From NCBI GenBank assembly GCA_900768435.1, contig CAAGCW010000009.1, positions 62,001 to 126,000 on the forward strand: a DNA stretch of 64,000 nucleotides, in the 5' to 3' direction. This DNA is from an uncultured Collinsella sp. Lineage in GTDB: Bacteria; Actinomycetota; Coriobacteriia; Coriobacteriales; Coriobacteriaceae. Below the pieces are notes generated by a model. The model did not search any database and had not been told where the DNA came from. It was given only the letters and a program-made list of their open reading frames with translations. Position 1 is the first letter of the stretch, and each line of letters starts with the position of its first letter. Shown here one piece after another: positions 38,149-49,735 of the stretch. The translations under genes were made by a program, and so were the position numbers.

Positions 38149-39355
38149 AGTTGCCGTAACCTCCCCTCTCCTGGTCGCGGATAACGTGGCCGCCCTCGAG
38201 GGCGATCACGCGACGGTGCATGCTATCGACCATCTCGCGGTCGTGCGTGGCGACGATCACGGTGGTGCCGGTGCGGTTAATACGCTCGAGCAGCTTCATG
38301 ATGCCCAGCGAGATCGCCGGGTCGAGGTTACCCGTGGGCTCGTCGCAGATCAGCAGCGGCGGACGGTTGACCATAGCGCGGGCAACGGCCACGCGCTGCT
38401 GCTCGCCACCGGAAAGCTGATCGGGCAGCGAGTCCATCTGGTCGGCCAGACCGACCAGACGCAACACCTCGGGCACCTGGCTGCGAATGACGCCCTTGGG
38501 CTTACCGATGCACTGCAGGGCAAACGCCACGTTTTCGTAGGCGGTCTTTTGCGGCAGGAGCTTAAAGTCCTGGAACACGGCGCCAATCTGACGACGCAGG
38601 AACGGGACCTTGCGGTTCTTGATCTTCATGAGGTCCTGGCCGGCGACCAAAATGCGACCGCTTGTGGGCTTGACGTCGCGGTTGAGCGTCGACAGCAGCG
38701 TGGTCTTACCCGAGCCGGAATGACCGACCAGGAAGACGAACTCGCCCGGATAGATCTCGATGTTGATGTCGTCGAGTGCAGGCTTGTTGGGCTGTGCCGG
38801 ATAGATCTTGGTGACATGCTCCATAAGGATGACGGGCTCGACACCGGCCTGCTTGGCCATCTTCTTGCGGCTGGCTTGCGGATCGATGGGCGCAAACACC
38901 GACGTAAAATCGGGGTTGTTGAGCGCGTTATCGAGGCTTGCGACCTCGGCGGCCTGATCGCTCTCGACCACCGGGGCAGCAGGCTGCGTGGGATCGGGAA
39001 TAGCGGCAAAGAGACCGGACTGCGCAGGCTGAAGAACCGGCGTCGCGGGGGCCATGGGGTCGGGAATGCCGGCCATGGTAGGCTGCGGCGTGGCGGCGCC
39101 AGCCTGAGGCTGCTCCACGCGAGCGGTCACGGCCTGAACGGGCTCAAAACCCGCCGTGCCGGAAAGCGCGACATCGCTGGTGGGATTGTAGGCAAAGGGA
39201 TCGGATGCCGGCTGTGCCTGATCTGCCGGCTGAGTGGGGGCCTGAGCAACAGGCTGGCCCTCTGAATCCGGAGTGGCGAAACGACTGCCCTGGACGCCTG
39301 TCTGCGTCTTGGGGGCATCATCGCCCGCACCGGAGGTACGGAAGTGGTTACCCAC
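38135..39355 (-). CDS. ftsE: Cell division ATP-binding protein FtsE with long N-terminal extension
   Basis: The ATPase of the FtsEX complex, 406 residues where the family is usually about 230. The ABC domain begins near residue 175 with VILMEHVTKIYP and carries Walker A GHSGSGKTT (211-219), LSGGEQQRVAVARA and Walker B LLICDEPTGNLD. The first ~174 residues are rich in Pro, Ala, Gln, Asp and Thr and contain short repeated GIPDP/AIPDP motifs; they are probably unstructured and cytoplasmic. No ribosome site supports an internal start near the ABC domain, while the GTG at 39355 has AAGGAG upstream, so the extension is likely translated. It is the first gene of ftsE-ftsX. Confidence 0.92.
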   Translation of the reverse strand: MGNHFRTSGAGDDAPKTQTGVQGSRFATPDSEGQPVAQAPTQPADQAQPASDPFAYNPTSDVALSGTAGFEPVQAVTARVEQPQAGAATPQPTMAGIPDPMAPATPVLQPAQSGLFAAIPDPTQPAAPVVESDQAAEVASLDNALNNPDFTSVFAPIDPQASRKKMAKQAGVEPVILMEHVTKIYPAQPNKPALDDINIEIYPGEFVFLVGHSGSGKTTLLSTLNRDVKPTSGRILVAGQDLMKIKNRKVPFLRRQIGAVFQDFKLLPQKTAYENVAFALQCIGKPKGVIRSQVPEVLRLVGLADQMDSLPDQLSGGEQQRVAVARAMVNRPPLLICDEPTGNLDPAISLGIMKLLERINRTGTTVIVATHDREMVDSMHRRVIALEGGHVIRDQERGGYGNYGTN

Positions 39356-39459
39356 TGGTGCTCCTTATCGTCGTGCGTTTAAACTACATGAGCGCTTTGT
39401 ATTTTAGCAGCATTAGCTTTGCTGCACATAAGAAGCATGGCGGGCTTTGGGATCCCACC
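39356..39459. other. ftsE upstream region
   Basis: Upstream of ftsE on the minus strand and expected to contain its promoter. No gene is seen. The giant hairpin at 39460-39587 lies directly beyond it. Confidence 0.4.
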
Positions 39460-39587
39460 GGCCGGGCGCAGGGTTACCTCCCAAATCGTCCTCGCGCATG
39501 GCCGGCATTTGTCCTGCTCCTGCGGAGCTGCGGACAAACGCCGGCCTGCGCTGCGGAAAGATTTGGGAGGTAACCCTGCGCCCGGCC
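39460..39587. repeat. 128-base near-perfect nested inverted repeat
   Basis: A 28-base perfect outer stem (39460-39487 with 39560-39587) encloses a second 15-base stem with one mismatch (GGCCGGCATTTGTCC at 39500-39514 with its partner at 39532-39546), and the loop itself can pair as GCTCC/GGAGC. The whole element is close to one long hairpin. It lies between the transketolase 3' end and the ftsE promoter region. Small transposon-like or regulatory roles are possible. Confidence 0.88.
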
Positions 39588-39712
39588 TGCGGTAACTAAG
39601 GGATCGCTGCGTTTTATTTGGGTGCAGCAGCGCTATGCTTGGGGCTGAATTGCACGTGGCTGGAATGAGCCCTTATCCCAATAGAAATCCTGCTTGATAC
39701 GGCCTCTTTAGA

Positions 39713-39779
39713 AGTTGCGGTGAAATAGGGACTGTTTTAGCAGTTAAAAGCCCTAATCAGTCCTTATCTCACCGCAACT
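39713..39779. repeat. 67-base palindrome, copy 2
   Basis: Same length and arms as the element at 25863-25929 (AGTTGCGGTGAAATAGGGA at the left, CACCGCAACT at the right), with a diverged centre. It lies four bases past the transketolase terminator. Confidence 0.85.
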
Positions 39780-39783
39780 GAAA

Positions 39784-39812
39784 CAGGGGCGCTCTCTTGG
39801 AGAGCGCCCCTG
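39784..39812 (-). terminator. Terminator of the transketolase operon
   Basis: A 12-base perfect stem CAGGGGCGCTCT/AGAGCGCCCCTG with a five-base loop, followed on the minus strand by UUUC, 48 bases after the stop codon. Confidence 0.85.
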
Positions 39813-39860
39813 CCGGGTTTCCATAGTACTGGCGAAGCAGTCCTTGAGATCCGTCTTGCC

Positions 39861-40802
39861 TTATGCCAAGAACTCCTTGGTGGTCGCCACGATGTTGGCG
39901 GCGTCCAGGCCATACTTGTGCAAGAGCTCGGCGCCCGGGCCGGACTCGCCAAAGGTATCGTTGACGCCAATCTTCTTGAGCGGCGTCGGGCACTGCTCGC
40001 ACAGGACATCAGCAACGGCGCTGCCCAGGCCACCGATCACAGAGTGCTCCTCGACGGTCACGACGTGGCCGGTCTTGGTGGCGCTCTTGACGATCAGGTC
40101 GGCATCGATGGGCTTGATGGTGTGCATGTTGATGACCTCGGCATCGATGCCCTCGGCAGCAAGCTGCTCGGCGGCCTCGAGAGCCTCGCCGACCATCAGG
40201 CCGCAGGCGATGATGGTCACATCGGCGCCCTCGCGCATGACAATGCCCTTACCCAACTCGAACTTATAGGTCTCGGGGTCGTTGATAACCGGCGAGGCCA
40301 GACGGGCAAAGCGCATGTACACGGGGCCGTCGCACTCGTAGGCGGCGCGCGTCACGGCGCGGGCCTCGACATCGTCGGCCGGAACGATCACAGTCATGCC
40401 GGGGATGACGCGCATGAGGGCGATATCCTCGCAGCACTGGTGCGTGGCACCATCCTCGCCCACCGAGATACCGGCGTGCGTGGCACCGATCTTAACGTTG
40501 AGGTGCGGGTAGCCGATGGAGTTACGAACCTGCTCAAAGGCGCGACCGGCGGCGAACATGGCAAAGGTACTCGCGAAGGCAACACGACCGGTGGTCGCGA
40601 TACCGGCGGCGACGCCCATCAGGTTGCTCTCGGCAATGCCCACATCGAAGAAGCGGTCGGGGCAGGCCGCCTTGAACTTACCGGTCTGCGTGGCGGCGGC
40701 CAGATCGGCGTCGAGGACCACAAAGTCATCGTGCTCGTTGGCGAGCTCGACGAGGGCCTCGCCGTAGCTTACGCGCGTGGCGATTTTCTTGACGTCTGCC
40801 AT
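39861..40802 (-). CDS. Transketolase C-terminal subunit
   Basis: A 313-residue protein equal to the pyrimidine-binding and C-terminal domains of transketolase. With the N-terminal subunit encoded next to it, it moves two-carbon units between sugar phosphates in the pentose phosphate pathway. DVGIAESNLMGVAAGIATTGRVAFASTFAMFAAGRAFEQ carries the Glu that activates thiamine diphosphate; GATHAGISVGEDGATHQ and MHTIKPID are further signatures. Split transketolases are common in anaerobic Firmicutes, Actinobacteria and archaea. The ATG at 40802 comes one base after the stop codon of the upstream subunit, with GAGAGGAG spanning that stop, so the two are translationally coupled. Confidence 0.95.
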   Translation of the reverse strand: MADVKKIATRVSYGEALVELANEHDDFVVLDADLAAATQTGKFKAACPDRFFDVGIAESNLMGVAAGIATTGRVAFASTFAMFAAGRAFEQVRNSIGYPHLNVKIGATHAGISVGEDGATHQCCEDIALMRVIPGMTVIVPADDVEARAVTRAAYECDGPVYMRFARLASPVINDPETYKFELGKGIVMREGADVTIIACGLMVGEALEAAEQLAAEGIDAEVINMHTIKPIDADLIVKSATKTGHVVTVEEHSVIGGLGSAVADVLCEQCPTPLKKIGVNDTFGESGPGAELLHKYGLDAANIVATTKEFLA

Positions 40803-40803
40803 C

Positions 40804-41634
40804 CTAGAGCTCCTCTCCGGCGGCCGTGAGCTCTGCCATGGCCAGCTCAAACTGTTCATCATTGGGGGCCTTGCCGTGCCAACCAACCTGGTTCTCCATA
40901 AAGGACACGCCCTTGCCCTTGGTGGTCTCGGCGATAATGGCGGTCGGCTGGCCCTTGGTAGCGCGAGCCTCGGCAAAGGCGGCGCGGATCTGATCGAAAT
41001 CGTTGCCGTCGGCAAGCTCCACCACGTGGAACTTAAAGGCGCGGAACTTGTCGGCGAGCGGCATGGGGTCGTTGACCTCCTCGACGGGACCGTCGATCTG
41101 CAGGCCGTTGTGGTCGACGATCACACAGAGGTTGTCGAGCTGCTGGTTGCCGGCAAACATGGCGGCCTCCCAGACCTGGCCCTCCTCGCTCTCGCCATCG
41201 CCCAGCAGGGCGTACGTGCGATAAGTATCGCCCCAGTGCTTGGCGGCAACGGCCATGCCCACGGCGGCGGAGATGCCCTGGCCGAGTGAACCGGTGGACA
41301 TGTCAACGCCCGGAGTGTCGTTCATGTTGGGATGGCCCTGCAGGTGGCTGCCGATGTGGCGCAGCGTCTCAAGATCCTCCTTGGGGAAGAACCCGCGCTC
41401 GGCGAGCACGGCGTACAGACCCGGAGCGCAATGGCCCTTGGAAAGCACAAAGCGATCGCGGTCGGCCTTGCGGGGATCGGCCGGGTCGACGTTCATTTCC
41501 TCAAAGTACAGATAGGTCATGATGTCGGCAGCGCCGAGCGAACCGCCCGGATGGCCGGACTTGGCAGCGTGCACGCCGGTGACGATGCCCTTCCTTACCT
41601 CGTTGGCAACCTTTTTGAGCTCTTCGTCGCTCAT
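40804..41634 (-). CDS. Transketolase N-terminal subunit
   Basis: A 276-residue protein matching the thiamine diphosphate-binding domain of transketolase. SGHPGGSLGAADIMTYLYF, SKGHCAPGLYA and the cofactor motif GDGESEEGQVWEAAMFAGN...DHN (metal ligands Asp and Asn) are intact. It pairs with the C-terminal subunit whose start lies one base after its stop, giving equal synthesis of the two chains. It is the first gene of this two-gene operon. Upstream (41635-41841) is a moderately AT-rich gap likely to hold the promoter. Confidence 0.95.
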   Translation of the reverse strand: MSDEELKKVANEVRKGIVTGVHAAKSGHPGGSLGAADIMTYLYFEEMNVDPADPRKADRDRFVLSKGHCAPGLYAVLAERGFFPKEDLETLRHIGSHLQGHPNMNDTPGVDMSTGSLGQGISAAVGMAVAAKHWGDTYRTYALLGDGESEEGQVWEAAMFAGNQQLDNLCVIVDHNGLQIDGPVEEVNDPMPLADKFRAFKFHVVELADGNDFDQIRAAFAEARATKGQPTAIIAETTKGKGVSFMENQVGWHGKAPNDEQFELAMAELTAAGEEL

Positions 41635-41841
41635 TGTGCCTTCCTTTCATCCTCATTAGACAAAATGCGCACGGCACAGAAGGTCGTCCCAACCCAGCCG
41701 CGATGCACGTACGTCCTTCATTATGCTGGAAACTGATGGCTTTACCAGACTTTTTATCATTATTTGAGCAATTGAGCAGGCAGAACCGCTGATGAAACGG
41801 TTTATCAATGTGAACGTCTTTTGGATGGAACGCGGTCGACC

Positions 41842-42732
41842 CTACGCGTTAATGTCCTTAAAGCCCTCACCGAAGGTTTCCGTAACGTCGGCAACCGTCA
41901 CGATGGCATGAGGATCGCGCTCGCGCACAATGGTCTTGAGCGTATTGAGCTCGCGACGGCTCACGATGACCATGATCACCGGCTTCTCGGCGCCCGAATA
42001 CATGCCGGTCGCCTTTAATTTGGTGCAGCCGCGGCCCAGACCATACATGATGTCGGCCGCGATATCGGGGAAGTTGTCCGAGATGATGAGTACCATACGA
42101 CGCTTGTTGCCGCCATCGACCACCGCATCGATCACATAGCCGCTAATCACCATCGAAAGTCCTGCGTACAGGGCATTTTCGAGCGAGAAGACCGGAGCCG
42201 ATGCCACGCATACGGCAACATCGATTGCCATAACGGTCGAGCCCACCGGCAGCGAGGTGTTACGCGAGATGATCTGGCCAATCGTGTCCGAGCCGCCGGT
42301 GTTGGCACCGGCACGCAGCACCATGCCGTAACCGATGCCCGTAATAATGCCGCCCCACATAGCGGGAAGCATCAGGTCCGCATGCGCCAGAGGCGCAACA
42401 AACGGGGCGAACAGGTCGGTAAAGAAGCCCAGCAGCACAAAGCCCGTCGCGGTCTGCACCACGTAGAACATGCCGCCCTCGCGCATAACGACCAGCAACA
42501 GCAAGGCGTTCATCACGATTGTCTGAATACCAACGGGAAGCGATAGGCCACGCGATGCGCCGACCGCCTGGATAATGGTGGCAAGGCCCGTAACGCCACC
42601 GGCAGCAAGGCCGTTGGGAATCAAAAACAGGTCGGTCGCAATAGCGGCCAGAGCGCACCCCAGCATAATCTGGGGCAGATCGTGAAAGAAGTTCATCGAA
42701 AGAATGCGCTTGATGTCCAGACGATATGCCAT
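41842..42732 (-). CDS. YitT family membrane protein
   Basis: A 296-residue protein of the YitT/DUF161 family with a C-terminal DUF2179 domain. Five to six membrane segments (for example IMLGCALAAIATDLFLIPNG, GIITGIGYGMVLRAGANTGGSDTIG) precede a cytoplasmic domain with VIMVIVSRRELNTLKTIVRERDPHAIVTVADVTET, a likely ligand-binding ACT-like fold. Function in the family is unsettled. The ATG at 42732 follows GAGGGAGG. An intrinsic terminator sits within 20 bases upstream of the start, so transcription coming from prfB ends right at this gene and its own promoter must overlap that region. Confidence 0.88.
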   Translation of the reverse strand: MAYRLDIKRILSMNFFHDLPQIMLGCALAAIATDLFLIPNGLAAGGVTGLATIIQAVGASRGLSLPVGIQTIVMNALLLLVVMREGGMFYVVQTATGFVLLGFFTDLFAPFVAPLAHADLMLPAMWGGIITGIGYGMVLRAGANTGGSDTIGQIISRNTSLPVGSTVMAIDVAVCVASAPVFSLENALYAGLSMVISGYVIDAVVDGGNKRRMVLIISDNFPDIAADIMYGLGRGCTKLKATGMYSGAEKPVIMVIVSRRELNTLKTIVRERDPHAIVTVADVTETFGEGFKDINA

Positions 42733-42748
42733 GCTGCCTCCCTCAAAA

Positions 42749-42772
42749 AAGCGCACCCAAACGGATGCGCTT
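42749..42772 (-). terminator. Terminator immediately upstream of the YitT gene
   Basis: The minus-strand stem AAGCGCATCC/GGGTGCGCTT (one mismatch) is followed by UUUUUU and then the YitT ribosome site. Its loop region resembles the rpmE terminator at 47095-47124. Confidence 0.88.
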
Positions 42773-42814
42773 CGAACTTCTTGCTGTATTCGATTCTACC
42801 GATTCGCCGAACAA

Positions 42815-42871
42815 AAACCACCCCTGCGCAGGGTTTGCTTTGGATACAAAACCACCCTGCTCGGAGGGTTT
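42815..42871 (-). terminator. Tandem terminators after prfB
   Basis: Two similar small hairpins in series, AAACCCTCC..GGGTGGTTTTG (42848-42871) and AAACCCTGCGCAGGGGTGGTTTTTG (42815-42836), each with a U-rich end, located 27-84 bases after the prfB stop. With the hairpin at 42749-42772 they form a triple terminator. Confidence 0.8.
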
Positions 42872-42898
42872 TATCCATTTCCACATAAAACGGGCGGT

Positions 42899-44046
42899 TT
42901 AGGCAGATGGGGTCTCCGCGTCGGCATTGCCAGTGGCCCAGCGATGGTAGCCAATAACAAACGGGTCCAGGTCGCCATCGTCAAGAACGGCCTCGACATT
43001 GCTGGTCTCCACGCCCGAACGCAGATCCTTGACCATCTGGTACGGGTAGAGCACGTAGCTGCGAATCTGGTTGCCAAAACCGATCGTGGTCTTGGGCCCG
43101 CGGATCTCATCGAGCGCCTCGGCACGCTTCTCGAGCTCAATCTCGTACAGGCGAGCCTTGAGGATCTGCAAGCACGCGGCCTTGTTCTGGATCTGGCTGC
43201 GCTCGTTTTGGCAGGTAACCACAATGCCGCTGGGAAAATGCGTCACGCGCACGGCGGAGTCGGTGGTGTTGACACCCTGACCGCCCGGGCCGCTCGCGTG
43301 GTACACGTCCACGCGGATGTCATCGGGGCCGATCTCGATGTCGATATCATCGGGTAGCACGGGGATGACCTCGACGCCAGCGAACGTGGTCTGGCGGCGC
43401 TTCTTGTCGTCGGTGGGGCTAATGCGCACCAAGCGGTGGACGCCGGCCTCGGCGCGCAGCATGCCAAAGGCGTCCTTGCCCTCGACGGTAAAGGTCGCGC
43501 GGTCGATGCCGATAACCTCAGCAGCGGGGCAGTCGTTAATCGTGACCTTCCAGCCGCGACGCTGGCAGTACTTCATGTACATCTTAAAGAGCATGAAGGT
43601 CCAGTCCTGGGCCTCCAGACCACCCTGTCCGGGCTTGATGGTCACAATGGCATCGCCGTGATCGAACTCACCGGTAAACCAGCTCGAAAGCTCAAGCTCA
43701 TCGATGGCACGTGCCAGGCGCTCAGCCGTGGCTGTAGCCTCCTCGCGAAGGGCAGCGGCGTCGGGGTCATCCCCCATCTCCTCGGCAAGCTCCAGCGCGG
43801 CGCGGGCATCGGAAAGCTCGCCGCGCGCGGTGTCCACGGCAGTGATATCTTCCTTGGTGCGCGCGATCTCCTCCATGGTGGCACGGGCGGCGTCGGCGTC
43901 ATCCCAAAAGCCGGGGGCCACGCTTTTGGCCTCGAGCTCGGTCACGCGTGTGCGCTTTTCGTCCAAGTGGAGATACGACTCGACCTCGCCGAGCCGGTCC
44001 GCAAACGCGTCCAGCTCGGCGGGCGTTACCTCTAAAGCCTCAGCCA

Positions 44047-44047
<1 letters not shown>
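42899..44047 (-). CDS. prfB: Peptide chain release factor 2
   Basis: A 382-residue class I release factor. The GGQ peptide-release motif is intact in SGPGGQGVN (255-257), and general architecture (N-terminal coiled domain, GTEAQDW-like GLEAQDW) marks it as RF2. Two oddities are visible. First, the reading frame runs straight through the region of codons 22-30 (VESYLHLDE), so the usual programmed +1 frameshift with an internal UGA is absent. Second, the stop-reading tripeptide, SPF in typical RF2, is Ser210-Pro211-Thr212 here (VRISPTDDKKRRQTTF). The start ATG overlaps the secA stop codon by one base, giving coupled translation. In this window only 7 of 48 genes end in TGA, the codon RF2 alone reads. 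Confidence 0.94.
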
Positions 44048-46854
<2,807 letters not shown>

Positions 46855-46983
46855 GTGGTTTTCCTTTTTGGCCATCGCCCACGCCGTGCAGCTGCGGGCG
46901 AATTAAACACAGATGATTGTACTTTAGCCAAACAAGGCGCGGCCTATACGGTCGACCTCGACCGCCACGTAATAACTATGACC
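46855..46983. other. secA upstream region
   Basis: No gene is seen. The interval should include the secA promoter. It leads into a palindromic repeat at 46984. Confidence 0.4.
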
Positions 46984-47020
46984 AACCTGCCGCAATGGAA
47001 CAGGTTTATTTTGGCAGGTT
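46984..47020. repeat. AACCTGCC/AGGTTT palindromic element, copy 2
   Basis: AACCTGCC at 46984-46991 pairs with GGCAGGTT at 47013-47020 and encloses ACAGGTTTATTTT, matching the element upstream of the serine recombinase. A GGGGACAGGTT module with TTGCGCC lies 40 bases further on (47061-47081), linking it to the GGGGAC family. Confidence 0.75.
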
Positions 47021-47094
47021 TTATCTGAGCAAACGCCGTCTCTCTGCCATTTGGTGCCACGGGGACAGGTTAGCTTGCGCCAATAAAAAGAAAA

Positions 47095-47124
47095 GGGCCG
47101 CGCACCCAAATGGATGCACGGCCC
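47095..47124 (-). terminator. Terminator of rpmE
   Basis: The minus-strand stem GGGCCGTGCATCC/GGGTGCGCGGCCC (one mismatch) is followed by UUUUCUUUUU, 38 bases after the rpmE stop. Its inner part is nearly the same as the terminator at 42749-42772. Confidence 0.9.
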
Positions 47125-47161
47125 TCATGCCATGAATGCGAGTGATTCCGCGGCGAGCTAT

Positions 47162-47587
47162 TTACTCAGCAGCCTCGGTGGTCTCGGCCTCGGCAGCGGC
47201 CTCCTCGACGGGAGCCTCTGCGGGAGCCTCGGCGGCCTGCTTGGCAGCCTCCTCGGCGAACTTGGCGGCACGCTTAGCCTTCTCGGCAGCCTTAGCCTCA
47301 GCGGCGGCCTTGCGAGCGGCCTCGGCCTCAGCGGCCTTGGCGGCCTTGGCGGCCTTGGCCTCCTCAGCCTTCTTGAGCTGGGCGGCAGCGGCGCCACCGA
47401 ACTTGTCGGCGAAGCGCTGGACGCGTCCACCGGTGTCGACGAACTTCTGCTGGCCGGTGTAGAACGGGTGGCACTCGTTGCAAAGCTCAACCTTCATCTC
47501 GGACACGGTAGCGTGCGTCTTGAAGGTGTTGCCGCAGGAGCACGTCACCGTGCACTCGACATACTGGGGATGGATACCCTGCTTCAT
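47162..47587 (-). CDS. rpmE: Ribosomal protein bL31 with long C-terminal Ala/Lys/Glu tail
   Basis: A 141-residue protein. The first ~66 residues are a zinc-type L31: MKQGIHPQYVECTVTCSCGNTF with Cys16 and Cys18, then ELCNECHPFYTGQQKFVDT with Cys36 and Cys39, giving the four-Cys zinc site. Standard L31 ends near residue 70; here a further 75 residues consist almost only of Ala, Lys and Glu, with smaller numbers of Arg, Pro, Val and Thr. That stretch is predicted to be helical or disordered and shifts from basic to acidic towards the end. The frame is uninterrupted and the start ATG at 47587 has AGGAGT upstream. The tail would project from the large subunit near the central protuberance. Confidence 0.93.
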   Translation of the reverse strand: MKQGIHPQYVECTVTCSCGNTFKTHATVSEMKVELCNECHPFYTGQQKFVDTGGRVQRFADKFGGAAAAQLKKAEEAKAAKAAKAAEAEAARKAAAEAKAAEKAKRAAKFAEEAAKQAAEAPAEAPVEEAAAEAETTEAAE

Positions 47588-47773
47588 GGTAGGACTCCTT
47601 ATTGGTCAGGCGCTGGTTACCGATCAGCGCATAAGGCGTCTTGGTTTCCGACCAAGACAACAAACTCGGCTATGGTACCACGGCGCCGCGTGTCCCACAA
47701 AAGGTTCACGGTCTTTTCGGAACGACATGAGCTGGACCTTAAATATCAACTTCATCCGAACACTCCCCCACAT

Positions 47774-49582
47774 TCATCCTTCGTATGTATCGAGGTATTC
47801 CTGCTTGAGCGTCTGCGAGGACGACTTGATCTTTTCCACGAGCGTGCCGGCCTCGATGAAGTAGAACGAGTTGGTGAGGTCTGCCAGGTCGTCGAGCAGA
47901 TGGCTTGAAATGAGCACGCTTCGTCCCCGCGCCACCTCGCTGCGCATCGCGTCGCAGGAGGTTTTCCGCTTTCCCGGATCGAGGCCGTTCAGCGGTTCAT
48001 CGAGGATGAGGTACGGGCAATCGGTCGCTATCGCCATGGCAAGCTTTACCTGCTGCTTCATTCCTGTCGAGAGTTTACGGGTCGGCTTGTCGAGATATGG
48101 GGAGATTCCGAGGGAGCTGCAGAGCGAGTCGATGTCGGTGGCCGATTTCCACGCCTCCCTAACGAAAGCAAGGTGCTCGAGGGCTGATAGCGTGGGGTAG
48201 AGATCCGTGCCGCCTGAAGAGCTCAGGTAGACGAGTTCTGCAAATTCGGCTGATTGACGTTGGCTGATTCCGTCTGCCGCCAGGCTTCCCGAGTGGATAC
48301 GGGTGGGAAATTGGCCCGACAGCGCTTCAAGAAGGGTGGTTTTCCCCGAGCCGTTGGGAGCAATGAGGCCCGCCGCCGTTCCCGGGCTCAGGAAAAGCGA
48401 TCCGATTGAAAGTATCGTCGTGCTTCCGTATCCCACGCTCGCGTCCAGAAGCTCGAGCCCATGGTGCTTTTTCGCGGGTCCAGGCTGTTTGGGCGAACGT
48501 GTCGCAACGGCGCCGACCGCAAAAAAGACCGCGACGTATATCAGGGCCACGGCAAGCATCGATGCACCGCTTGAACCGGAGCCAATGAATTCTGTTGGGA
48601 AGCATCCTACGTAACCCGTTGCCTCGATAGGCGAGAATACGGCCAGCGGCAGGAGATTGAGCGCGGCGTTATGCTCCAGTGCCGAATCGGACAGTAACGG
48701 GAATACCGGGGCCGCGACAAGCAGCGCGGAGGTAAGGGGGCCTGCGAGGACGCGCCTCGTTGCGGTCGATAGGACGGCGGAGCAAACGGATATTAAGGTT
48801 CCGCCCGCAAGAAGCGCGATAAGCAGGGCTGTGAAGACGTTTCCCGCGGTCGTGGTGGTAAGCGCGCCGTCGTGGAAGAAGGCGATCGGGTACCCAATTT
48901 GCCCGAAGCCGTTTAGGGCCAAGGCGTAAATGCCCCCGGGTGCGAGGCCGGCGAGGAGCATCGCGGTCCCCGCGGCGATTATCGAAAACACGATCTGGAT
49001 AAGGCGCCGGAATTTGGACACGGGCGCCTTCGCCGCCAGGGTCCCGGGCCTTGTGGCCCCGAGCAGGAGTATCGACGAGAGAAGGAAGGGGATGAAGGGA
49101 AGGAAAGACGGCGCCGTGGCAATGGCGTAAGGCAGGAAGGAAAGGAATGGCAGGTCGTTTGCGGAGGCCGGGATATCCGTGATGCCGGAGCTGCTCAGGG
49201 CACGGCAATATGCGAGCGCTGCGTCATTGGTCTCTTGGTCTCCCACGATGGACCCGGATTGGAAGCCTTCGCCCATGAGCGCGTAGTAGCTCTCGGCAGA
49301 ATCGAGAAAGGCGGCGTCGGTTTGAGCGGCAAGGGCGGCGTTCGCGTATCTTGCAAGCTCCGCGTCATTTTGCTGCTCTGGAGATAGGTCTGTGCCGCTG
49401 GCCTGGGGCGCGCGCGTATTGAATGCGTCGACAAAGCTCTGCATGCCCTGTTTCATAAAGAAGGGCCCGTAGATGGGTGAATTGAACGCAATGGGGACGG
49501 AAAAGGCTGCAGCGAGAACGAGCGTACAAATCCATACGGCCTTGTCTCTTAGGATTAGTTTGAGAAGAAGTCGACAGTACAT
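47774..49582 (-). CDS. ABC exporter: ABC-2-like permease fused to ATPase
   Basis: A 602-residue single-chain half transporter. The N-terminal ~370 residues hold about six membrane segments and an extracytoplasmic loop after TM1; the C-terminal 228 residues are an ATPase with Walker A APNGSGKTT (near 409), signature LSTGMKQQ (near 504) and Walker B LILDEPLNGLD (near 525). The permease-then-ATPase order is less common in ABC-2 systems. The motif NGFGQIGYPIAFFHDGA and the following SVCSAVLSTATRRVLAGPL match both halves of the permease at 50482-52704, so the membrane parts share ancestry. The substrate is unknown; peptide export or bacteriocin immunity is typical for such gut-bacterial clusters, but that is inference. 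It lies 153 bases downstream of the second ATPase gene on the same strand. Confidence 0.82.
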   Translation of the reverse strand: MYCRLLLKLILRDKAVWICTLVLAAAFSVPIAFNSPIYGPFFMKQGMQSFVDAFNTRAPQASGTDLSPEQQNDAELARYANAALAAQTDAAFLDSAESYYALMGEGFQSGSIVGDQETNDAALAYCRALSSSGITDIPASANDLPFLSFLPYAIATAPSFLPFIPFLLSSILLLGATRPGTLAAKAPVSKFRRLIQIVFSIIAAGTAMLLAGLAPGGIYALALNGFGQIGYPIAFFHDGALTTTTAGNVFTALLIALLAGGTLISVCSAVLSTATRRVLAGPLTSALLVAAPVFPLLSDSALEHNAALNLLPLAVFSPIEATGYVGCFPTEFIGSGSSGASMLAVALIYVAVFFAVGAVATRSPKQPGPAKKHHGLELLDASVGYGSTTILSIGSLFLSPGTAAGLIAPNGSGKTTLLEALSGQFPTRIHSGSLAADGISQRQSAEFAELVYLSSSGGTDLYPTLSALEHLAFVREAWKSATDIDSLCSSLGISPYLDKPTRKLSTGMKQQVKLAMAIATDCPYLILDEPLNGLDPGKRKTSCDAMRSEVARGRSVLISSHLLDDLADLTNSFYFIEAGTLVEKIKSSSQTLKQEYLDTYEG

Positions 49583-49735
49583 TTAGAAGCACCTACGTTC
49601 CTCAAAGAATTGTTAGATTAAAAGTAACAGACCGGATGAAGATACGCGCGACGGGGGCGAGGCGAATGGCTGAGCGGTATCGATATGCGGGTTCAACGGT
49701 ATCACATTGGCCACATAGATTTTTAACTTGCATTT

